Assembly (NCBI GenBank): GCA_023386555.1
Contig: JAEWJK010000003.1
Span: 248,001 to 312,000, forward strand
DNA length: 64,000 nt
Direction of reading: 5' to 3'
Source of the DNA: Bacteroidota bacterium
GTDB lineage: Bacteria > Bacteroidota > Bacteroidia > Chitinophagales > Chitinophagaceae
Below the pieces are notes generated by a model. That model was given only the letters and a program-made list of their open reading frames with translations, was not told the DNA's origin and did no database searches. Positions 34,322-45,000 of this stretch are shown piece after piece. Numbering within the stretch: the stretch's first letter is position 1; the number at the start of each line of letters is the position of its first letter. The position numbers and the translations under genes were made by a program.

Positions 34322-35821
34322 TTATCCTTTCGCCTGCTCCAACATTTTCTTACCTTTTTCCATAGCATCTTCAATAGTACCTACAAGGTTGAATGCTGCT
34401 TCAGGATATTCATCTACTTCACCATCCATGATCATATTGAAACCACGGATCGTATCTTCAATAGAAACAAATACACCTTTCAAACCTGTGAACTGTTCTG
34501 CTACGTGGAAAGGCTGAGATAAGAAACGTTGAACCCTACGAGCTCTTGATACAGTTAGTTTATCTTCTTCACTCAATTCATCCATACCGAGGATAGCGAT
34601 GATATCTTGAAGTTCTTTATAACGCTGTAAGATCAACTTAACCCTGTTAGCACATTCGTAGTGAGCTTCACCAACGATTGCAGGAGTCAAAATTCTTGAA
34701 GTAGAATCCAATGGATCTACCGCTGGATAAATACCTAAGTCGGCAATCTTACGAGACAATACAGTTGTCGCATCAAGGTGAGCGAAAGTTGTTGCCGGAG
34801 CCGGATCGGTCAAGTCATCTGCAGGTACGTAAACAGCCTGTACAGATGTGATAGAACCATTTTTAGTTGAAGTAATTCTTTCCTGCATCAATCCCATTTC
34901 GGTAGCAAGTGTTGGCTGGTAACCTACCGCTGAAGGCATACGACCTAATAAAGCCGATACCTCAGAACCTGCTTGAGTGAAACGGAAGATATTATCTACG
35001 AAGAATAAGATATCTTTTCCTTTACCTTGTCCATCTCCATCACGGAAATATTCTGCGATAGTTAAACCAGAAAGTGCCACTCTTGCTCTTGCACCTGGAG
35101 GTTCGTTCATCTGACCGAATACGAATGTGGCTTTAGAATCTTTCAAACCTTCCATATCTACTTTGCTGAGGTCCCATCCACCTTCTTCCATAGAGTGTTT
35201 GAAGCTATCACCATATTTCATGATACCAGCTTCGATCATCTCTCTTAACAGGTCATTTCCCTCTCTAGTTCTTTCACCCACACCAGCAAATACTGAAAGA
35301 CCACCATAACCTTTGGCGATATTGTTGATCAATTCCTGGATCAATACGGTTTTACCTACACCGGCACCACCAAACAAACCGATCTTACCACCTTTTGCAT
35401 AAGGCTCAATAAGGTCAATTACTTTGATACCTGTGAAAAGTACCTCTGTAGCTGTACTAAGGTTTTCGAATAAAGGTGGTTTATTGTGAATTGGACGGCC
35501 ACCAGCTTTGCTAACTTGAGGTAACCCATCAATCGCATCACCGGTTACGTTGAACAGACGACCATTAATTCCTTCACCCACAGGCATTGCAATTGCTTTA
35601 CCCGTGTCAATCACTTCCATTCCACGAACCAGACCTTCGGTACCATCCATAGCGATCGTACGAACACTGTCTTCACCCAAATGCTGTTGCACTTCGAGTA
35701 CCAGTGTATCTCCACCTGGTCTTTTGATCTCTAACGAGTTATAAATTTCCGGGAGATTTCCCTCGAACTGCACATCCACTACTGCACCGATGATCTGCTT
35801 GATCTTACCTGTTGTAGCCAT
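34322..35821 (-). CDS. atpD: ATP synthase F1 subunit beta
   Basis: A 499-residue catalytic beta subunit of F1 ATP synthase. The Walker A loop GGAGVGKTVLI, the Walker B segment ILFFVDNIFRF, GERTREGNDL and the ADP/ATP-binding PSAVGYQPTLATEMG are all present. It makes ATP from ADP and phosphate using the rotary motor at the inner membrane. Upstream lies about 200 bp of spacer, shared with the divergent T9SS cargo gene at 36021. Only atpC follows. Confidence 0.97.
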   Translation of the reverse strand: MATTGKIKQIIGAVVDVQFEGNLPEIYNSLEIKRPGGDTLVLEVQQHLGEDSVRTIAMDGTEGLVRGMEVIDTGKAIAMPVGEGINGRLFNVTGDAIDGLPQVSKAGGRPIHNKPPLFENLSTATEVLFTGIKVIDLIEPYAKGGKIGLFGGAGVGKTVLIQELINNIAKGYGGLSVFAGVGERTREGNDLLREMIEAGIMKYGDSFKHSMEEGGWDLSKVDMEGLKDSKATFVFGQMNEPPGARARVALSGLTIAEYFRDGDGQGKGKDILFFVDNIFRFTQAGSEVSALLGRMPSAVGYQPTLATEMGLMQERITSTKNGSITSVQAVYVPADDLTDPAPATTFAHLDATTVLSRKIADLGIYPAVDPLDSTSRILTPAIVGEAHYECANRVKLILQRYKELQDIIAILGMDELSEEDKLTVSRARRVQRFLSQPFHVAEQFTGLKGVFVSIEDTIRGFNMIMDGEVDEYPEAAFNLVGTIEDAMEKGKKMLEQAKG

Positions 35822-36020
35822 ATATGTAATTAATTAGATGATTTCTATGAAAACAGGTACAGTCCTGATTTCAGGCGGCAAAGGTAAGGGTTGAGGGTTA
35901 ATGAACAAATGGGATTTTTTGGAAAGATTTGAATATTTATAGTCAGCAAAAAAGAAATTAACACCATACGTAATAGTAACTGTAATATCATACTTTAGAT
36001 GAAAATTAAAACAAACATCT

Positions 36021-37331
36021 ATGAGAAAAATTTCTACTCTACTTCTTTTTTTGTTTTTGGCGATGCAAGCCTCAGCCCAATCCACTTACAAAAACGGTGT
36101 TCTTAGTACAGGCGCAACTACAAAAAGCGGAGTCGCAGCTCCTGCAGGATATACATGGAGCGAACTTCAGAATGACAATGGCAATACCACGGAAAGCAAT
36201 ACTAATTTAGGCTTTGGTGCTAGTGGCGATGGAACTAGTAATCTGCGAATCGCAGATGATTTTACAGTTCCTTCTGGACAGCAGTGGCAAATTAGCCAAT
36301 TCCATACTTATGGATATCAAACAGGTTATACTGGAACTGCAAGCCCTTTCAATGGAATTCGGGTTCAGATTTGGAATGGAAATCCAAGTACTGCGGGGTC
36401 GTCTATAGTATTCGGAGATCTTACTACAAATCGTTTTGTCAGCAGTATTGATTCGCTGACCTATAGAATTGGAAATACTCAAGTACCTACAGCAACAACT
36501 CCTGGCACTACAAGAAAATTATGGAGAATTACTGCTGACCTCACAGGTGTTAATTTACCTGCCGGAACGTATTGGATAGAGTGGCAAGTAACTACTACTA
36601 GTGGTACGGGTAGTTTTTTACCTCCAGCTACTGTCGTAGGTGCGAGAACTGTCACTGGATGGAATGCAGTACAATTCAATGGAACATGGGGTCCATTGCT
36701 TGATGCCGGAAACCCTGCTGCTGCACCAGATGTTGCTCAAGACATGCCATTCGAACTAACTTACAACAATGTTTTACCAGTGACAATTTCAGCTTTTGAA
36801 GCTGAGAGAAAAAATGAAATAAATTTACTTAATTGGAGTACTGCAACAGAACAAAATAACAATGGCTTTGAAATAGAACGAAGTGCTGATGGTATAAGAT
36901 TTTCTAAAATAGGGTTTGTAAAATCATTAGCCACGGAAGGTAACAGTGTAAACTCTATCTCCTACAGCTTCATTGATAATCGTCCTCTTAAGAGTACGGC
37001 TTTTTACAGACTTAAACAGATTGATAAAGACGGAAAAATAAACTTCTCAAAAATTGCGTCTGTTAAAGGTGACCAATCATTTGGAATTGCAATTTATCCG
37101 AACCCTGTGAGAGAAACCTTGAACGTGGCTATCACAAGTAATAGAAGTGAAAAAACAATGATCGTTATCACAGATTTATCTGGAAAAATTGTAATGCAGA
37201 TAAATTCATTTTTAGTTATAGGTGATAATAATTTATCAGTAAATGTTTCTACACTTATTACTGGTTCGTATTATATCAGAGTAGTGAACAGTAGTTCAGA
37301 ATTTAAAGTAGCACAGTTTATAAAAAACTAA
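36021..37331 (+). CDS. T9SS type A cargo protein 1
   Basis: A 436-residue secreted protein: signal peptide (ending ASAQ), an N-terminal beta-rich domain (about residues 25-250) with IADDFTVPSGQQWQI and WRITADLTGVNLPAG, then a fibronectin-like module (PVTISAFEAERK, LLNWSTATEQNNNGFEIERS), and a C-terminal type A sorting domain (IYPNPVRETLNV). The N-terminal words are shared with many Bacteroidota surface proteins of unknown binding partner. It ends in its own terminator. It is similar in the last 180 or so residues to the next gene. Confidence 0.85.
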   Translation: MRKISTLLLFLFLAMQASAQSTYKNGVLSTGATTKSGVAAPAGYTWSELQNDNGNTTESNTNLGFGASGDGTSNLRIADDFTVPSGQQWQISQFHTYGYQTGYTGTASPFNGIRVQIWNGNPSTAGSSIVFGDLTTNRFVSSIDSLTYRIGNTQVPTATTPGTTRKLWRITADLTGVNLPAGTYWIEWQVTTTSGTGSFLPPATVVGARTVTGWNAVQFNGTWGPLLDAGNPAAAPDVAQDMPFELTYNNVLPVTISAFEAERKNEINLLNWSTATEQNNNGFEIERSADGIRFSKIGFVKSLATEGNSVNSISYSFIDNRPLKSTAFYRLKQIDKDGKINFSKIASVKGDQSFGIAIYPNPVRETLNVAITSNRSEKTMIVITDLSGKIVMQINSFLVIGDNNLSVNVSTLITGSYYIRVVNSSSEFKVAQFIKN

Positions 37332-37352
37332 GAAGCTAACCCACTTATACAA

Positions 37353-37377
37353 AAAGTTCCCATAGTCTGGGGACTTT
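37353..37377 (+). terminator. terminator of T9SS cargo gene 1
   Basis: Nine-bp stem AAAGTTCCC and GGGGACTTT (one G-T) with a 7-base loop, followed by a run of T. Confidence 0.85.
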
Positions 37378-37470
37378 TTTTTAATATTGTCCTATTCAAA
37401 TCGGGGAAATAATATCTACGTAGGTAGTCTTCTTTGATTTGTTTACCTTCATTATTATAAAATTTGTTTT

Positions 37471-39582
37471 ATGAAAAAATTTTTACTTAGTGTACTTCTG
37501 TTTGTTGCTGTATTCTGTGTTAAGCAGTCGGCAGCCCAGGTGACTTTATTATCTGATGATTTCGAAACTCCGGCTGCAGGTAGTACCGGAACATGGACTG
37601 GTGACTATCTTGGCACTTTAGCTAATTATCCTTACAATGCTTTTTACGTCCAGTCTGCTTGTACTCCTATTGCCGGAACGAAAAGCATGCATTTAACTGG
37701 TATAACTTCTGCGTCAGCTGCATCATGTAGTTATCAGAATATAAATGCCACAAACAATCCTGGCTATGCAGCTCTAATATACAAACAGGTTGATGCAACA
37801 GGAGTAACTGATGTAAAAGTAAGCTACAAATGGAAAGGGCTTGGCGAAGCTGGAGCAGATTATGGCAATCTAGTTTACACAACTGATCTCACAGGAGCTA
37901 CCGGATGGACAGTTGTTGGCTCAAACTTACAGGGTAGTGCAACACCTGTTACAGAAACAAATGTTGCTTTACCGGCATCACTGAACAATTCACAATTTTT
38001 ATTAGGATGGCGATTTATTGCAAATGCAACTGTACAAAATCAACCAGGTTTAGCTATTGATGATGTTTTGGTAACTGCAACAGCTCCATCTGCACCGATG
38101 GCTGTTGGTACCATTACCGCAACACAAATGACTGGCGAAGTAGAAAAAGGTTCTACCAATAATCGCATGATGCGTATCTTAATTCCAGTTACCGGAACAA
38201 CGGGAACACTCACTCTTACGAATCTAACAGTTACATCTGGCAATACAAGCAATGCAGATATTACCAATGTTAAATTACATGCTGGCACCGCTACTGATAT
38301 TATTGAAATGCATGGCACGCCTGTAACATTTTCAGGAAATACTGCAACCTTTTCTGGATTAACCAGCCAACTTGGATTCGGTAATAATTATCTATGGATT
38401 ACATATGATATAGCCTCAGGAGCACCTTTAGGAAATACGCTTGATTTAAGTATAGAAGTTGGTGGTATCACTATTGTTGCCGGTGGTGGTGCAACTTCTC
38501 CCGGAACTCAACCTGCATCTGCATTAAACCCAACAGAAAGCAGAAAAGTAGGATACTGTCAAACAAGTTACCCAAGTGATGTTGAACCTATAACTTCTGT
38601 AAATTTTGCAGGTATTAATAATACTTCCCCTGCTACTATTAATGGTTCTCCTGCACAGGAAGACTTTACTAGTATTACTGGAGCGGTAACAGCAGGTCAA
38701 ACTTATCCTATCACAGTAAAAGGAAATACCGGTGGTAATTATAGTGATAGCATTGTTGTGTATATTGATTGGAATAGAGATGGATTCTTTACAGGAAGTA
38801 ATGAAAAATATCGTATCGGTGTTCTTACAAATTCCACAGGTGCTGACGCTATAGAAGTTACCGGAAACATTGCCGTTCCAACCGATGCTATAAACGGTAC
38901 AACCAGAATGAGAATTCTTAAAAAATGGCTTTCTGCCACTCCTCCTTCTGTAGAGGCATGTAATCCAAGTGGATATGGACAAACTGAGGATTATTCATTA
39001 ACAGTAAGTGGCGGATTACCTGTTACATTGTATTCATTCACCGGACGTACAGAAGGAGCTGTGAATTTATTACAGTGGACTACTGCTACTGAAATCAATA
39101 ACAGAGCGTTCGAATTACAAAGAAGTGCCGACGGAAGAAATTATACTTCTATTGCAACTATACCTTCTAAAGCAGAAAATGGTAATAGTGCTTCACAACT
39201 TACTTATCAGTATACCGATACAAGACCTTTATCAGGCACTAATTTTTACCGCTTAAAGCAAATAGATTTTGATGGTAAATTCAACTACTCTGATATTGTA
39301 ACATTGAAATCAAAAGCTACTGATATTAGAATCAGCAGTGTATATCCAAACCCAACAAGAAATGAATTGAATCTTGTAATTGCTTCTCCTTCTTCAGAAA
39401 GGGTAACAATTGTTGTTACTGATCTTACAGGAAAAGTGATCTTACAAAGAGCAACGCAACTTGTAAATGGTGATACCCAAGAATCACTGAATGTACAATC
39501 ACTTTCTGCCGGAACATACATGGTTAAAGTTGTATGTGCTAATGGTTGTGAAACTGCAGTACAGAGATTTGTGAAGTATTAA
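37471..39582 (+). CDS. T9SS type A cargo protein 2 with choice-of-anchor J-like and GEVED domains
   Basis: A 703-residue secreted protein. After a signal peptide (ending SAAQ) come: a jelly-roll domain resembling choice-of-anchor J/MAM types (LLSDDFETP to about residue 205); a beta-sandwich of about 140 residues (words ITNVKLHAGT and NNYLWITYDI); a GEVED domain (YIDWNRDGFF, RMRILKKW, YGQTEDYSLTV) at about 365-515; the module PVTLYSFTGRTEG..LLQWTTATEINNRAFELQRS shared with the previous gene (read as separate words); and a type A sorting domain (VYPNPTRNELNL). It is an adhesin- or enzyme-anchor-like surface protein without a recognisable catalytic site. Confidence 0.85.
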   Translation: MKKFLLSVLLFVAVFCVKQSAAQVTLLSDDFETPAAGSTGTWTGDYLGTLANYPYNAFYVQSACTPIAGTKSMHLTGITSASAASCSYQNINATNNPGYAALIYKQVDATGVTDVKVSYKWKGLGEAGADYGNLVYTTDLTGATGWTVVGSNLQGSATPVTETNVALPASLNNSQFLLGWRFIANATVQNQPGLAIDDVLVTATAPSAPMAVGTITATQMTGEVEKGSTNNRMMRILIPVTGTTGTLTLTNLTVTSGNTSNADITNVKLHAGTATDIIEMHGTPVTFSGNTATFSGLTSQLGFGNNYLWITYDIASGAPLGNTLDLSIEVGGITIVAGGGATSPGTQPASALNPTESRKVGYCQTSYPSDVEPITSVNFAGINNTSPATINGSPAQEDFTSITGAVTAGQTYPITVKGNTGGNYSDSIVVYIDWNRDGFFTGSNEKYRIGVLTNSTGADAIEVTGNIAVPTDAINGTTRMRILKKWLSATPPSVEACNPSGYGQTEDYSLTVSGGLPVTLYSFTGRTEGAVNLLQWTTATEINNRAFELQRSADGRNYTSIATIPSKAENGNSASQLTYQYTDTRPLSGTNFYRLKQIDFDGKFNYSDIVTLKSKATDIRISSVYPNPTRNELNLVIASPSSERVTIVVTDLTGKVILQRATQLVNGDTQESLNVQSLSAGTYMVKVVCANGCETAVQRFVKY

Positions 39583-39604
39583 TAAACACACATCTTAATT
39601 ATTT

Positions 39605-39632
39605 AAAAAGGCTGTCGATTGACAGCCTTTTT
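39605..39632 (+). terminator. terminator of T9SS cargo gene 2
   Basis: A perfect 12-bp stem AAAAAGGCTGTC / GACAGCCTTTTT with a GATT loop and a T-rich end, 23 bp after the stop codon. Confidence 0.9.
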
Positions 39633-39742
39633 TGTTGCATCTCATTAAAGCACTATCTAATTTTATTGTATGATCTTTATTATTGAGAAGCAATTTCACT
39701 GGTAATTATTTTGAAGAATAAAAAGTTGAATATTTTATAAAA

Positions 39743-39772
39743 GCACAAGTGAGTGACACAAGGAACGATGAT
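39743..39772 (+). repeat. dispersed intergenic repeat R1, copy 5
   Basis: GC, AC, then AAGTGAGTGACACAA, then GGAACGATGAT. It shares its right flank with the copy at 18097 and lies in the convergent spacer between T9SS cargo gene 2 and the tamA-like gene. Confidence 0.7.
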
Positions 39773-39799
39773 AGTAGTATTGCAGCTAAGTAAAAAACA

Positions 39800-42040
39800 T
39801 CAGAAAGGATAACCAATTGCCAGGTTGAATATCGATCTTTTCCAAAGGCTTTTTAAAGACTGATCTGTTGCTGTAGTAGCCCATGGCTCTCGTAAAGGGA
39901 AAGCTAGATCTCCACGAAGGATAACAAGGTTAAGATCTATTCTTAATCCAAAGCCAGCACCAACTGCAAGCTGACTTAAGAATTTACTGCTGAATTTTCC
40001 GCCAGGTCTTTGTGGATCTTCATTCAACGTCCAGATATTACCGGCATCAATAAAAATAGCTCCATTAAAAATTGAAGTAAGATTAAAACGAACTTCCGTG
40101 TTTACTTCAAACTTTATATCTCCTGGTTGATCCGGTAAAAATGTTCTGGAAGTATCTGCATTGCCGCCATAAAATGTTCCGGGCCCCACCGATCTTGCTC
40201 TGAAGGCACGAATACTATTTGTACCACCAATAAAAAAAGCTCTGGAGAAAGGCATCTCACTACTGTTGCCATAAGCATAGCCAACTCCAAATATCATTCT
40301 GCTTGCCAACATGTTCGTTGGACTATTATTAAAACGTAGATAATGCCTTACCTCTGGTTCTAATCTTACATACTGAGCAAATGGTACATTTAAAATTTCT
40401 TTTTTGTCTGACCCTTTTGCACCTGTTAATAAACCAAGCAGATTTCCTGAAAGATCTATGTTACCATTGATGTACAGGTTATGTGTTCTTCTGTTTGGTC
40501 TTATCTGCGAATTATAATTGAAGTTATAGTTTGATCCGATGATAAATTGAGGCTCGATACTTCTTTGCAGTGTAGGATTGCTATTCAGTTCTTTTTGAAA
40601 CTCCGGAGTTATATGTAATGGATCAACATAATTGATGGAGAATACATTTAACTGGTGCTCTTTCCTGATATTATCTTTCCATACATAACCTACATTCAAT
40701 TTGAAGGAGTTGAGGCTATACTGATCAGTTCTGTTGTACAGTTCATATCCGAAATTCATTCTTGTTTGCGGCACAAATTCACTACTTGTATTAAAACGGA
40801 ATGGAAAAGTAATACGGGGAACGATGAAATTCAGATCAGCACCTAAACGATTTGTTGAAACTGCAGGTTGATTGCCGGAAATTTGTCTTTCAATACCGGC
40901 AAAAGCACTAACAGTAAGCAACTCTGCTCCTCTTAGTAAATTTCGGTTTCTCCAGCTTAATGTAATCTCTGAACCTGTTGCATTGCTTGATTTTGTAAGT
41001 CCACCTACTTCCAAACGAATTGATTTCTTCTGCAATGGTGTGAGATAATAATATGCATTCAACAAACTGGCGGTATCTGTTTGCACTTCTTCAAACTGAA
41101 CCTTTACAAATTTGTAAACACCAAGACTGATCAATCTGTTAAGTGAAAGATTATGATCATCCCTGTTGTATATATCACCAGGTTTTATTACTAATGTTCT
41201 ATCGAATACTTTTGGTTTGAATCTTTGTTCCGGATCAATAATAAAATATCCATTGTACAAAGAAGAATCAGGTTTAATGCCACTAGTATCTGTAGCAGCA
41301 GTGTTTAAAGCATAATCTGCATGAACAATTATATCATTAATGCGATATACTTTTCTTGCATCACCAGGTGTTTCTGATTTCCACCTGACCATCATGTTTA
41401 CTTTGTTACCACCAATAGTTGAATCTACATTAACAATGAGATAATCCGGGCTGAAGTAGAAATACCCAACGTTCTTAAGTCTTGCATCTATCCTTACTCT
41501 TTCAGCTTTTATAATATCAAGATCATATGGCTCACCTGTCTTTAACAACGTTCTGTTAGCAGTAGCAGTGATTGCTTTACTAAGTTCGCTGGAATCTGCA
41601 GGAAAAGAAACTGCATTAATACTGTATTGTGATCCAACTTTAGCTGTAAAAGTTACTTTTGTTTTATTTCGTTTGGTTACAGTATCAAATGAAACTGATC
41701 CATGGAAATAGCCCTTATTATGCAATCTATTTTGTAATACTTCATTGTTCTTTTCAAAATTTACAGAACTGGTTAAGACAGGTGGTTCGCCTATTCTCTT
41801 ACCTACAAATGGAAGCTGACTGAACATTAGTTTAAAACGAATGCCTAAAAATTTAGAATTAGGCCAAGGTCTTACCAATGCTTCCAGTTCACTTGCCAGT
41901 GCTTTTCGTTCTTTAGCACCTTTATCTGAGTTTTCAATCTTCACATCAGATCCAACAAATAAAGTTTCACCGGGAGCTAACTTCGGACTACATGCAGTAG
42001 CCAAAGCAGAAATAATCAATATATAAAACAGTATTCTCAT
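39800..42040 (-). CDS. TamA/BamA-family outer-membrane protein (lipoprotein signal)
   Basis: A 746-residue Omp85-family protein: lipobox ATAC (Cys at about residue 17), POTRA-like periplasmic domains (to about residue 370) and a C-terminal 16-strand barrel with the lid-loop words GGTNSIRAFRARSVGPG (VRGF/Y-type motif as IRAF) and FIDAGNIW. It partners the TamB-like protein encoded immediately upstream; the start overlaps the tamB stop in ATGA. TamA-TamB moves proteins or lipids to the outer membrane. The Cys suggests N-terminal lipidation, which is unusual outside Bacteroidota (TamL type). The name TamL would fit equally well. Confidence 0.88.
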   Translation of the reverse strand: MRILFYILIISALATACSPKLAPGETLFVGSDVKIENSDKGAKERKALASELEALVRPWPNSKFLGIRFKLMFSQLPFVGKRIGEPPVLTSSVNFEKNNEVLQNRLHNKGYFHGSVSFDTVTKRNKTKVTFTAKVGSQYSINAVSFPADSSELSKAITATANRTLLKTGEPYDLDIIKAERVRIDARLKNVGYFYFSPDYLIVNVDSTIGGNKVNMMVRWKSETPGDARKVYRINDIIVHADYALNTAATDTSGIKPDSSLYNGYFIIDPEQRFKPKVFDRTLVIKPGDIYNRDDHNLSLNRLISLGVYKFVKVQFEEVQTDTASLLNAYYYLTPLQKKSIRLEVGGLTKSSNATGSEITLSWRNRNLLRGAELLTVSAFAGIERQISGNQPAVSTNRLGADLNFIVPRITFPFRFNTSSEFVPQTRMNFGYELYNRTDQYSLNSFKLNVGYVWKDNIRKEHQLNVFSINYVDPLHITPEFQKELNSNPTLQRSIEPQFIIGSNYNFNYNSQIRPNRRTHNLYINGNIDLSGNLLGLLTGAKGSDKKEILNVPFAQYVRLEPEVRHYLRFNNSPTNMLASRMIFGVGYAYGNSSEMPFSRAFFIGGTNSIRAFRARSVGPGTFYGGNADTSRTFLPDQPGDIKFEVNTEVRFNLTSIFNGAIFIDAGNIWTLNEDPQRPGGKFSSKFLSQLAVGAGFGLRIDLNLVILRGDLAFPLREPWATTATDQSLKSLWKRSIFNLAIGYPF

Positions 42041-45000
42041 TTGCTTTGCGGATCTTCTACTGGTTTTGGTACTTCTTCAGTGGTGTTTGTAGTTGTTCTT
42101 CGTCTGGTTGGCAGCGGATCATCGGTTTTTCTTCTTCTAAACAATTCCCTGAAATGATTGTAATCCATCGTCATTATAAAACGAAGGCCTGATTCAACAA
42201 CCTGACCTTCTACCATCACTTCATATATATTCCTGCGATAAGCTCTGAGCATGTATTTGCCATCTTTGCTTAATAAATAATCAATAGCAACATCACTGGC
42301 AAAACCTGTAGAAGGTGAAGTTGGAGAATTGCTATTTGCAGGCCCTTCCAATTCAAAATTGCTGCCAATGGTAACACGAATTCTATCATTAAACATTTGC
42401 CTTGTGAGAGACACATTCAAATCTGTTCTATTTCTTAATTCGCCTGTTGAATAATCTTCCTGCGATATTACTCCGAAGCTGAGGCCAAATCCAGGTAACA
42501 ATTCATTAGCCCATTGATTTAATTGCTCTGTTATCACACGACTTACACTTTCTCTTGCCAGTCTTGCAACACTCACACCTGCACCAGCATCCTGGAATGG
42601 ATTTTCCTGAACGAATCTTCCTAACAACAGCAAAGCAAATACCTGCTTATTCAGTTCAGCCTGGTCTCTTCTTACCTGTATCAATTTCTCATCTACTTCT
42701 TTCCATGCTGCAGCATAACCTTGTGGCATCTGAATATCGAAGCTGATAACAGGTTCTAATATTTGTCCATTCAAATACAACATTACATTAAATGGTAATC
42801 GTTGTTTGAAACGATTTAATGCAGCAGTACTTTCACCTAACTGTGGAGCAACCAAATTTATCGGTGCTGTATTAGCAACATAAGTAGCAGTCACATCAAC
42901 TACAGCTTGTGTTGGATCGCCAGTCCATGTTACCGTACTTCCTTTTTGTATATCGAATCTTCTCCTGATAAATTCAAATGAAAGTTCGTAATAACCACTG
43001 TTTAATTCATAGTTACCAGTGAGTGAAATCTTTCCGCTTCTATCGATACCTGCTGCAAGATCTGCACGGCCTCGCATAGATAAAATATCACCAGTGAGAT
43101 CATTTACTATCAGATTCAATTGTGCAGCTGTATCTGTTTCGATTGTTGCAGCAACATCTAATCCTGCAACATCCATACTGTTGATGATGGAATCAAGTAC
43201 ATTACGTGTCTCTACGAAAACACTGTCGGTTGGATTATCCATATCAACGAACTGCACTACTCCTTCTCTTGATACAATTTCAGGATTACTTCCCGGTAAT
43301 ACAACAAAAAGATCTGTTCCTTCATTTACTCTTAGATTTCCTTCAAGCGTAGGAGTTTTCATGTTTCCATACACAGCAAGATCAACGTCAATATTTAACT
43401 TACCATAATACTCTGAATTAGCGGTTCGCTTTGTATTCATCACACGGAAATCATTTGCCGTGAGATAAAAATCATATTCAAAATCTGTGAAGTCAGATGT
43501 AGCTATTGAACCGTCGATGATCGCTTCACCACCTAATGAATCTTTTATTACAAAATTGTCTAACCGAATACCTTGTGGTGTTACTCTTAACTCCTGGTTG
43601 GGCAGAGAAAAACGTTCACCTAAAATAGCAGGGGCAATAAATGCATTATTGAATCGTAATGTTCCATTTAAATCAGGAGCTGTTAGTTTTCCTGCAACAT
43701 CCATATTACCACTAATGGTACCACCAATATCCCTTAATTGCTCAGTAAGAAACGGTTTGATGGATGACAGATCAAACTTGTTCATATTGAGCTTCATGTC
43801 TAATGTTTGTGAAGAGATCACATAGCTGCCATTAAGATGCACATCATTGCTATCACCAAGCAATCTTATATCAGCTGCAAGTGTATTAGCAGTTTGATTA
43901 TTTATTTTTGCTGTAATATTTCCTAATGTATCTCCCTTATAACTAAAATCCTGCATCTGGAGATCAGAAGTAAATACAGGACTTGTATCGAAATTGCTGA
44001 CCAATGCAGTACCATTAATCGTTCCGCCCATCAGTAATTGATCCTGATTGATGATGCCGGTGATGGTACTTATCTGGAAATTTTTAAAAGCAAGATCAAT
44101 AGGACTATTCGGAACAGAGGTTCTGCTGTTAGCACTCAGCACCTGGTCTCCTTTGCTGATAGTGAAATTATTCACCAATAATCCCGCAGTAGTTGACTGA
44201 ATAAAATTACCTGCACCAACAGACCATCTGTCGTAATCAAACATTACACTATCCTGGTTGAGGCTAAAACGAAATCCACCCGGAATACTTGCAGCAACAC
44301 CTGCTAGCCGGTATCGTGATTTATCCAGCCTATCTTTTACATCAAGCCGAACATTTAAAAGATCATTCATCAGATCACCCGTAACAGAAGTTCTGTATGC
44401 CCTGAAATCTTTAGTACCGACTGAAAAAGCATTGACAGAATATAATAACTGGTTTGCAGTAGTATTGGCATTTATTGTTAAACTATCTGCATACTGCCCA
44501 TTAAAATAAAATTTTCTTGTACCTGCAAGGAGCCTAAGATCATTCCGTGTTGTGTTGAGGTTTGCAGTAAGACTTACCGTATCAGTGCCTTTTATTTCAG
44601 GCATGAATGCATACAAAACATCTGAAGGAAAAACTGTTGCTGTTAATGTCCAATCCTGTTGTGCTGTTAGAGTTTTACTTTGATAACCCGGAATTGTATA
44701 GTATTGATGAATGATATTCTGCACAGCATAACCGATCTCTGTAAGGTTATAATTTCCCTTAAGATCAACTATTGCAACTTCTGATCGTAAAGCTATTGAG
44801 TTTGGTGTAGCAATAAGTGAGATGGTATCGATAGTGAACCGCTTTCCTTCCTTCACAAAAACTACATTGGTAATGGTTGCATTACCATTTAATGTTGCCA
44901 TATTCAGTGATGGCATGTTTACATTAATGTTACCATGAATCTTAAACGGTACATTACTAAAGCCAAGTGCATTCAAATTCAAACTATCTACCTGTAATTG

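Noticed and set aside
35834..36085. 83-codon minus-strand frame upstream of atpD
   Set aside because: It overlaps the signal peptide region of the T9SS cargo gene at 36021 and looks like non-coding spacer translated.
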